This document shows, piece after piece, positions 30,202 through 35,400 of a DNA stretch of 35,400 nt. Position 1 is the first letter of the stretch, and every line of letters begins with the position of its first letter. This stretch comes from an uncultured Oscillospiraceae bacterium (GTDB taxonomy: Bacteria > Bacillota > Clostridia > Oscillospirales > Oscillospiraceae). The notes below the pieces were generated by a model. It was not told where the DNA came from. It saw only the letters and a list, made by a program, of their open reading frames with translations, and did not search any database. The stretch is from the NCBI GenBank assembly GCA_934511165.1, contig CAKSWA010000021.1:1-35400 (forward strand), read 5' to 3'. Position numbers and translations under genes: made by a program.

Positions 30202-31233
30202 TTATTCGTACCAGAAACCGGTCGAGAGGCCTTCGGTGAAAGCCTGCTGCTGCTCGATGAGAGCGGCGGTGGTGGCAGCGTCCTTATAATCGGTGGCGAA
30301 GGAGGCGGCAGCCGCGAGATAATCGGGATCTTCCATGGTCGCCTTGAAAGCGGCCTCGTAGAACGCGATGACTTCCGGGCTCACGCCGGCAGGAGCGACG
30401 ACGCAGCGGGAGGAGCCGAGCCACTGGTCATAGTAGCCTTTCTCGCCGAGAGTCGGGACGTCGGGGAACTCGAAAATACGCTCGGTGGAGAACACGGCGA
30501 GGGGCTTCACGTCGGTGCGGCCGGCGATATCGGCAGCCTTCGCAACGCACCAGTCGGCCTCTTTGCCGAGAAGGCTGGTAAGCTCGTCCGCGGTGTTGCC
30601 CTGCGGCAGGTCGATGTACTTGAAGCCGGCGGAGTTGGCAAACGCCTGCGCACCGATGTGGTTGGAGGCCTGCGCGCCGTTGGTGGAGGCGACGGTCTGG
30701 TTTTCCTTGGCGTAAGCGACGAGATCGTCAATGTCGTTGAAGCGCTCGTCGTCCGCGCGGACAAGGACGAGAGAGGTCTCGGTCACATGGTTGCAGATGG
30801 CGGCAAAGTCCGCGGTGGTGTAGGTGCCGAGTCCCTTTACGATGGAAGAGTTGAAGTTCGGCAGGTTCATGAAGCCGATGGTCATGCCGTCGGGCTCGGC
30901 CGCGGCGAGCTGGGACCAGCCGATGGAGCCGGAGCCGCCGTCAACGTTCTCGATGACGATGGTCTGGCCAACGTACTTTTCGGCGTACTGCGCAAGGATA
31001 CGTGCGGTAACGTCGGTGCCGTTGCCGGCCTTATAGGCAACGATCATGGTCACGGGGCCGTTGGGCGCCCAGCCGGTGGATTCTTCCGCCGGAGCTTCGG
31101 CCGGAGCTTCGGCCGGAGTTTCGGTCTGGGGCTCGGCAGGGGTCTCGGTCTGCGCGGGAGCCGCGGTCTGGCCGCAGGCGCACAGCGCAAACACCATGCA
31201 AAGGGCAAGGAACAGGGCAAATGCTTTTTTCAT
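30202..31233 (-). CDS. tctC: TctC-type substrate-binding lipoprotein
   Basis: A 343-residue lipoprotein with a signal peptide ending in the lipobox LCACG. A Thr/Pro/Glu/Ala linker (about residues 22-52, TETPAE-like repeats) is followed by a Bug/TctC domain: GPVTMIVAYKAGNGTDVTARILAQY, VIENVDGGSGSIGWSQLA and APAGVSPEVIAFYEAAFK. It should catch a small carboxylate outside the cell and hand it to TctBA. It is the first gene of the operon, with AAAGGA before the ATG and its own promoter at 31291-31319. The nucleotide repeats of the linker (CTTCGGCCGGAG-like) are short and imperfect. Confidence 0.94.
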   Translation of the reverse strand: MKKAFALFLALCMVFALCACGQTAAPAQTETPAEPQTETPAEAPAEAPAEESTGWAPNGPVTMIVAYKAGNGTDVTARILAQYAEKYVGQTIVIENVDGGSGSIGWSQLAAAEPDGMTIGFMNLPNFNSSIVKGLGTYTTADFAAICNHVTETSLVLVRADDERFNDIDDLVAYAKENQTVASTNGAQASNHIGAQAFANSAGFKYIDLPQGNTADELTSLLGKEADWCVAKAADIAGRTDVKPLAVFSTERIFEFPDVPTLGEKGYYDQWLGSSRCVVAPAGVSPEVIAFYEAAFKATMEDPDYLAAAASFATDYKDAATTAALIEQQQAFTEGLSTGFWYE

Positions 31234-31290
31234 TTTTTCTTTCCTTTCTTTTTACGGATATGATCTCTTTTTCTCCCAAGAGATGATGCA

Positions 31291-31319
31291 ATGTTACCAG
31301 AATATGACGGTTTTTGCAA
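31291..31319 (-). promoter_or_regulatory. tctCBA promoter
   Basis: Minus-strand TTGCAA (31314-31319), a 17-base spacer and TAACAT (31291-31296), both partial matches. The surrounding 31320-31405 is AT-rich with no gene. Confidence 0.45.
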
Positions 31320-31405
31320 GGCGCATTTCATCAAAAACCCCAAACAGCAGAAAATATGTTAAATTAATGTAAAATAGCCGTGAAATTTCGTATTTTTCGT
31401 GTAAA

Positions 31406-31447
31406 GAAAGTATCCGGACGGTATATTTACACCGCTCGGATACGTTT
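31406..31447 (-). terminator. Terminator after the small membrane gene
   Basis: An interrupted stem with 7-bp outer arms GTATCCG/CGGATAC (31410-31416 with 31437-31443) and an inner GGT/ACC pairing. A minus-strand TTTCTTT follows. Confidence 0.6.
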
Positions 31448-31504
31448 TGCATATTCTTTTTGAAGTTTAATATAAAATGTTTAACGTTTTCTTTATACGG
31501 CACC

Positions 31505-31711
31505 TTATGCCGCGCCGAAAAAGCGGAACACCGCGGTCACATAGACAAGAAGCTGTTCACGGCTGACGAATTTCGTCATGTCGGCAATGTCGGTCGTCTG
31601 GATCAGGCGCTCGATGCTGCCGCCGGTCGCGTATGCCACGGCGAGCAGCGCAATGCCGAGGATCATCAGCGCGGAAAACACGATGGCTACCCATCTCCAC
31701 ACTTTACTCAT
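31505..31711 (-). CDS. Small single-pass membrane protein
   Basis: A 68-residue protein with one strong membrane helix (about residues 6-28: WVAIVFSALMILGIALLAVAY) and a soluble tail containing a second mildly hydrophobic stretch near the end. No family is recognised. The ATG at 31711 overlaps the end of the upstream gene by eight bases and uses an AAGGAGG nine bases away, so translation is coupled. It may be an accessory of the DUF1700-like protein. The open frame above 31711 belongs to the upstream gene in another frame. Confidence 0.75.
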   Translation of the reverse strand: MSKVWRWVAIVFSALMILGIALLAVAYATGGSIERLIQTTDIADMTKFVSREQLLVYVTAVFRFFGAA

Positions 31712-32987
31712 CGCCGTTTTCCTCCTTCTTCGGATACAGGATCGAGCGGTAGATGCTGCGCGTGAGGCGCACCGTGAGAGTGCAGCCCGCCACGGCAATC
31801 GAAACGCCCGACCACAAAAGCAGCAGCGCAAGCGCAAACACGCCCAGCGCCGCGCCCGCCGTCAGCAGCAGGTCCGGCATACGCATGATCGCGCCGTTGA
31901 ACACGTACCCGGTAAGATATACGCCCACCGCGACAAGCGCTGCGCCGATGGCAAGAACAGCAACGCCGAGTCCCAGCGAAAGGCCAAACAGCAGCGCCCA
32001 TACCACGAGCATCGGGATCGTGACCACAACCGCGGCGAAAGCGCGTCCGCCCGAAACGGGACGGCGTTCCTCGGCCTCTTCGTACTCATATTCCTCTTCG
32101 CCGTCCTCGTCAGTGCTCTCCGCCGCCGGGGTCTCCTCCGGGGGAATCTCCGCATCGTCTGCAGGGACTTCTTCCGCGGGAATATCGTATGTAAGCGCCG
32201 TTTCATCCGGCGTCTCCGGCTCCTCTTCCGGCATTTCGTCCATAGGAGCGGAATCCTCCGGCTCCGTCACAGCCTCTTCCGCTGCCGGTTCGGCAGGCGC
32301 GTCCGACAGCTCCTCCGGCGGAATTTCCTCCGCCGCAGCCTCCGCAAAGGGCGCATTCTCCGCCGGTTCGGCCTCCGGTGCGTTCTCCGGTTCTGCGGCC
32401 GCGCTCTCTTCGCTCTCCGCCGCCGGTTCCGGTTCTTCCGCCGGCTCTTCCGGCTCCACCGGCATTACCGTTTTCTCCGGGAACGTCAGTCCAAGATCGG
32501 AGAAATCCAGATCGTCAAGATCGAGCTCCGGCAGCACGGCATAAGCCGGGCTCTCCGGCACCGCCGCGGCGGGCGCTTCCGGCACGATCTCCGCCGGTTC
32601 CTCCGGCAGAGTTTCCGGCTCTTCCGCGATCTCTTCCGGCATCGGTTCTTCCGTTTCCGGCGCAGCCTCATCGGAGACAAGCTCCGTCTCGGCATATTCT
32701 TCCTCGATGATTTCGGTCTCTTCCGGCGCTTCGGTTTCCGCCGGAGCTGCCGCCGCATCGCCGTCAGCAAACGGCGTTTCGCCGTTCGCTACCGCTTCGC
32801 GGTATTCCCGCTCGATCTGCAATACCTGCCGCACCGGCGAGCCGAAGCAGCGGATCACCGTCGCCTCGCCGTCCGCGCCGGCCTCGTCGAACATACGCTC
32901 GTACCGGTTGAGAACACGCTCGCGCTCGGCGGCGTCCAGAAACGCCAGAAGGCTCCGCAGCTCCGCCATGAAGCTTTTTCGGTTCAA
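31704..32987 (-). CDS. DUF1700-like membrane protein with long acidic linker
   Basis: A 427-residue protein in three parts. The N-terminal helical domain (about 1-65: NRKSFMAELRSLLAFLDAAERERVLNRY in sense, with CFGSPVRQVLQIEREY) matches the HAAS/DUF1700 start. Residues about 75-320 are a very acidic linker rich in Glu, Pro and Ala. The C-terminus (about 325-415) holds three or four membrane helices with a Gly/Ala-rich face. The chosen start is TTG at 32987, nine bases after GGGAGG; it yields the family-typical NRKSF opening, and an ATG at 33026 would lie at the transcription start. DUF1700 genes often pair with PadR regulators; none is here. Confidence 0.75.
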   Translation of the reverse strand: MNRKSFMAELRSLLAFLDAAERERVLNRYERMFDEAGADGEATVIRCFGSPVRQVLQIEREYREAVANGETPFADGDAAAAPAETEAPEETEIIEEEYAETELVSDEAAPETEEPMPEEIAEEPETLPEEPAEIVPEAPAAAVPESPAYAVLPELDLDDLDFSDLGLTFPEKTVMPVEPEEPAEEPEPAAESEESAAAEPENAPEAEPAENAPFAEAAAEEIPPEELSDAPAEPAAEEAVTEPEDSAPMDEMPEEEPETPDETALTYDIPAEEVPADDAEIPPEETPAAESTDEDGEEEYEYEEAEERRPVSGGRAFAAVVVTIPMLVVWALLFGLSLGLGVAVLAIGAALVAVGVYLTGYVFNGAIMRMPDLLLTAGAALGVFALALLLLWSGVSIAVAGCTLTVRLTRSIYRSILYPKKEENGDE

Positions 32988-33032
32988 AGTGGGACACCTC
33001 CCATTCTTGCTGTTACAATTTGTCATCGTTAG

Positions 33033-33060
33033 ATTATACTATTTAATAAAAGCTTGTCAA
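33033..33060 (-). promoter_or_regulatory. Promoter of the DUF1700-like unit
   Basis: Minus-strand perfect TTGACA (33055-33060), a 16-base spacer and a perfect TATAAT (33033-33038). Transcription should begin near 33026, which favours the TTG start at 32987. Confidence 0.85.
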
Positions 33061-33080
33061 GTCTTATCCCACGACAAACC

Positions 33081-33109
33081 TTGACAATCCCGGCTCTCTC
33101 ACATAATAT
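33081..33109 (+). promoter_or_regulatory. proS promoter
   Basis: A perfect TTGACA (33081-33086), a 17-base spacer and TAATAT (33104-33109). It is divergent from the DUF1700-like promoter, with only 20 bases between the -35 boxes. Confidence 0.65.
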
Positions 33110-33125
33110 AATAAAGTTAAATCCG

Positions 33126-33148
33126 CGGTGGGAGAAGGGCTCCCGCCG
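33126..33148 (+). other. Leader hairpin of proS
   Basis: A 9-bp stem with one G-T pair (33126-33134 with 33140-33148) and a 5-base loop, 12 bases before the ribosome site. It is too small for a T-box and may simply stabilise the mRNA. Confidence 0.5.
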
Positions 33149-33167
33149 TTATAAAAGGAGAAATATC

Positions 33168-34604
33168 ATGGCGAAAGAAAAAATGGTCGAGCAGATCACC
33201 AATATGGAGACCGATTTTGCTCAATGGTACACCGACATCTGCCGCAAGGCCGAGCTGGTGGAGTATGCCTCGGTAAAGGGCTTCACCATCCTGCGCCCCT
33301 ACGGCTACGCGATCTGGGAGAACATCCAGCAGATCATGGACGCCGAGTTTAAAAAGACCGGCCATCAGAACGTGGCGATGCCCGTTCTGATCCCCGAGAG
33401 CCTTCTCAAAAAGGAAGGCGAGCTCGTCAACGGCTTCGCGCCCGAGGTGGCATGGGTCACGAAGGGCGGCAGCGAGGAGCTCGAAGAGCCGCTCGCGTTC
33501 CGTCCTACGAGCGAGACGATGTTCTGTGACCACTGGTCGCGCGTGCTCCACTCCTACCGTGAGCTGCCGATGCTCTATAACCAGTGGTGCTCCGTCATCC
33601 GCTGGGAGAAAACGACCCGTCCGTTCCTGCGCAGCCGCGAGTTCTGGTGGCAGGAGGGTCACACCATCCACGAAACCGCCGAGGAGGCCGAGGCCGAGAC
33701 CGCGCAGCAGCTCAAGTGCTACGCCGATTTCTTTGAGAACGTCCTCGCCATCCCCGTTGTCCCCGGCCGCAAGACCGAGAAGGAAAAGTTCGCCGGCGCG
33801 GAGGCCACCTACACCTGCGAGTGCATGATGAAGGACCACAAGGCGCTGCAGGGCGCAACGTCCCACTACTTCGGCGACAAGTTCTCCCGTGCCTATAACG
33901 TCACGTTCACCGGGCGCGACAACAAGGTGCAGTATCCGTTCCAGACGTCCTGGGGCTCCACGACGCGCATGATCGGCGCGGTCATCATGGCGCACGGTGA
34001 CAACAACGGTCTTGTGCTGCCCCCGAAGATCGCCCCCATTCAGGTCATCGTCCTCCCCATCGCGCAGCATAAGCCCGGCGTGCTCGAAAAGGCGCAGGAG
34101 CTCGTGGACCGGCTCGCCAAGCTGGGGCTGCGCGTCAAGGGTGACTTTACCGACAACTCCCCCGGCTGGAAGTTTGCCAACTGGGAGATGAAGGGCGTGC
34201 CGCTGCGCATCGAGATCGGCCCGAAGGACATCGAGAACAACCAGTGCGTCGCCGTGCGGCGCGACGACTGCGAGAAGATGTTCCTCTCGCTTGACGAGCT
34301 GGAAGCGAAGGTTCCCGAGCTGCTCGACGCCGTGCAGAAATCCCTATATGAAAAGGCCAAGGTCAACATGGAGGAGCACACCTATCCTGCCTACTCGCTC
34401 GAAGAGGCGAAGAAGATTCAGGAGGAAAAGGGCGGCTTCATCAAGACCATGTGGTGCGGCGAGCTTACGTGCGAGATGAAGATGAAGGAGCAGGCCGGCA
34501 TGTCCAGCCGCTGCATGCCGCTGCATCAGGAGCATCTGGCCGACACCTGCCCCATCTGCGGCAAACCGGCCAAGCACATGATTTACTGGGGCGTAGCATA
34601 CTGA
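33168..34604 (+). CDS. proS: Prolyl-tRNA synthetase, archaeal/eukaryotic type
   Basis: A 478-residue class II synthetase that charges tRNA-Pro. It lacks the editing insert of the long bacterial form and has the short form found in archaea, eukaryotes and many Firmicutes. Class II motif 2 reads IRWEKTTRPFLRSREFWWQEGHT (shown at about 144-166) and motif 3 contains GSTTRMIGA near 263. An anticodon-binding domain follows at about 285-390. A C-terminal zinc-like domain has cysteines in WCGELTC, SSRCMP and CPICG, and ends in the conserved YWGVAY. The ATG at 33168 has AAAGGAG. Its stop overlaps the tautomerase start. Confidence 0.96.
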   Translation: MAKEKMVEQITNMETDFAQWYTDICRKAELVEYASVKGFTILRPYGYAIWENIQQIMDAEFKKTGHQNVAMPVLIPESLLKKEGELVNGFAPEVAWVTKGGSEELEEPLAFRPTSETMFCDHWSRVLHSYRELPMLYNQWCSVIRWEKTTRPFLRSREFWWQEGHTIHETAEEAEAETAQQLKCYADFFENVLAIPVVPGRKTEKEKFAGAEATYTCECMMKDHKALQGATSHYFGDKFSRAYNVTFTGRDNKVQYPFQTSWGSTTRMIGAVIMAHGDNNGLVLPPKIAPIQVIVLPIAQHKPGVLEKAQELVDRLAKLGLRVKGDFTDNSPGWKFANWEMKGVPLRIEIGPKDIENNQCVAVRRDDCEKMFLSLDELEAKVPELLDAVQKSLYEKAKVNMEEHTYPAYSLEEAKKIQEEKGGFIKTMWCGELTCEMKMKEQAGMSSRCMPLHQEHLADTCPICGKPAKHMIYWGVAY

Positions 34605-34822
34605 TGCCGCACATCGCCGTGAAGCTCTGGCCGGGCCGGAGCGAGGAAGAAAAACGTGCTTTCGCCCGCGCCGTCGCGGACGATGCCGCCCGGTATCTCC
34701 ACGCGGACAAGGCGTGGGTCTCTGTCAGCATCGAGGAGATCGAGCCCGAGGCGTGGGACGAGACCGTCGTGCGTCCGGAAATTCTCGAAAAGCCGGACAT
34801 CCAGTACGTCCGCAGCGAATAA
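34604..34822 (+). CDS. 4-oxalocrotonate tautomerase family protein
   Basis: A 72-residue protein of the tautomerase superfamily. After removal of Met the N-terminal proline (PHIAVKLWPGR) would be the catalytic base, and an arginine falls at position 11 as in 4-OT. The length and the opening PHI recall E. coli PptA (77 residues). The start ATG overlaps the proS stop (TGATG), so it is translated by coupling and has no separate ribosome site of note. Substrate unknown. A direct link to prolyl-tRNA charging is not evident. Confidence 0.87.
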   Translation: MPHIAVKLWPGRSEEEKRAFARAVADDAARYLHADKAWVSVSIEEIEPEAWDETVVRPEILEKPDIQYVRSE

Positions 34823-34827
34823 TCTTG

Positions 34828-34869
34828 AAAAAAGTTCCGAAAAGAGTCTCTCTTTCCGGAACTTTTTTT
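34828..34869 (+). terminator. Terminator of proS-tautomerase
   Basis: A long stem: outer arms 34831-34839 with 34857-34865, an inner AAAGAG/CTCTTT pairing, and a seven-T run. Confidence 0.9.
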
Positions 34870-34928
34870 CCAGTGCCGCCGTCTTAGTATTAGAAGCATA
34901 CAATAAACTTTTGAAGGAGGTACACCCG

Positions 34929-35400
34929 ATGAAAAGGACAACGAAGCTTCTTGCTCTCGCGCTCGCGCTTGTGTTTGCGCTCGGTCTCGCCGGATGCGGA
35001 GCGAAAACGTCGAGCATGACCGATTCTTGCTACAGCGAAAGAATCAGCAGCGCCCCCATGGAGGAGCCAAGGCCGGACACGCCGATGGAATCGGATTCGA
35101 TGCCGTCGCCCGCCAGTGCCCCCGGAGGTTTCGGCAATCTTGCCGCCGAGGACGGCGGCTTCTATGAGGAAAATGTCAGAAACTCGGCAGCCGATATCGC
35201 CGACATGAGCGAGAAGATCATCTACAGTGCCGACGCCACGCTCGAAACGACCGAGTTTGATTATTCGATCGAGGAGATCCGCGCACTTGTCAAAGAGCTG
35301 GGCGGCTTTATGGAGAGCTCGAGCATTTCCGGCAACAACTACTATAGCATCTCCCGCGGCAATACGGGCGGGCGCTATGCGTCCTTCCTCATCCGTGTGC
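34929..35400 (+). CDS. DUF4349-like lipoprotein, cut by window edge
   Basis: The first 157 codons of a lipoprotein. A signal peptide with a leucine-rich core ends in the lipobox LAGC (residues 20-23). A low-complexity Ser/Pro/Met/Glu linker follows to about residue 90. Then comes KIIYSADATLETTEFDYSIEEIRALVKELGGFMESSS, the usual opening of DUF4349 domains, which are thought to hold a coiled coil and a C-terminal membrane helix. The rest lies beyond 35400. The start has a strong AAGGAGGT. A TACAAT box lies about 20 bases upstream of that site, without a good -35. Function unknown. Confidence 0.82.
   Translation, partial: MKRTTKLLALALALVFALGLAGCGAKTSSMTDSCYSERISSAPMEEPRPDTPMESDSMPSPASAPGGFGNLAAEDGGFYEENVRNSAADIADMSEKIIYSADATLETTEFDYSIEEIRALVKELGGFMESSSISGNNYYSISRGNTGGRYASFLIRV

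Noticed and set aside
31294..31503. 69-codon minus-strand frame in the gap before tctC
   Set aside because: It has no ribosome site, and it contains the terminator at 31406-31447 and the tctC promoter.
33110..33167. T-box or other riboswitch before proS
   Set aside because: The leader is under 70 bases and holds a single hairpin; there is no T-box bulge or specifier structure.

Overview
The window looks like ordinary chromosome from a GC-rich, spore-forming, anaerobic Clostridia, most likely an Oscillospiraceae/Ruminococcaceae gut bacterium. This is an inference from the mix of genes: a BofA-type sporulation protein, a short archaeal-type ProRS, CsoR/CopA copper control, an Rrf2-controlled cysteine desulfurase pair, a TctABC uptake system, a divergent second type IIA topoisomerase, strong AGGAGG ribosome sites and several TTG/GTG starts. 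No phage, transposase, CRISPR array or rRNA is visible. One tRNA gene is present.

Layout. 1-2314 (-): Fe-S cluster genes iscR, iscS, iscU. 2452-3514 (+): lrgA-lrgB, divergent from iscR. 3573-5821 (-): a polytopic membrane protein and a bactoprenol-type glycosyltransferase, coupled by a one-base overlap. 5968-8853 (+): csoR-copA copper operon, with a CopZ-like chaperone encoded in frame at the 3' end of copA behind its own ribosome site. 8966-10858 (+): chimeric lipoprotein. 10910-13943 (-): tightly packed tetR, CAAX-type protease, mtnA and Vat-like acetyltransferase. 14057-16153 (-): prfB then corA. 16350-17915 (+): prs-pth. 17950-21011 (-): tcdA, a PpiC-type foldase and a tyrosine phosphatase. 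21151-21226 (+): tRNA-Gly(GCC). 21318-27305 (-): parE, parC, yitT, a LUD-domain gene and a possible 20-residue ORF. 27777-28040 (+): bofA. 28101-31233 (-): tctC, tctB, tctA. 31505-32987 (-): a DUF1700-like acidic membrane protein and a small membrane protein. 33168-34822 (+): proS and a tautomerase. 34929 to the edge (+): a DUF4349-like lipoprotein.

Most transcription units end in recognisable hairpin terminators, and many begin with near-consensus promoters. Some promoters carry readable operators: the CsoR palindrome in the csoR promoter, a TetR-type palindrome over the tetR -10, and an inverted octamer in the iscS promoter that recurs near the iscR start.

Three things do not fit routine annotation. 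First, seven palindromic 8-mers lie at an exact 14-bp period between parE and parC. Second, a roughly 245-bp chain of six hairpins lies upstream of bofA; part of it recurs inverted at the left window edge, with a compensatory base-pair change in one stem. Third, copA has an in-frame internal start that could give both a fused and a free copper chaperone.
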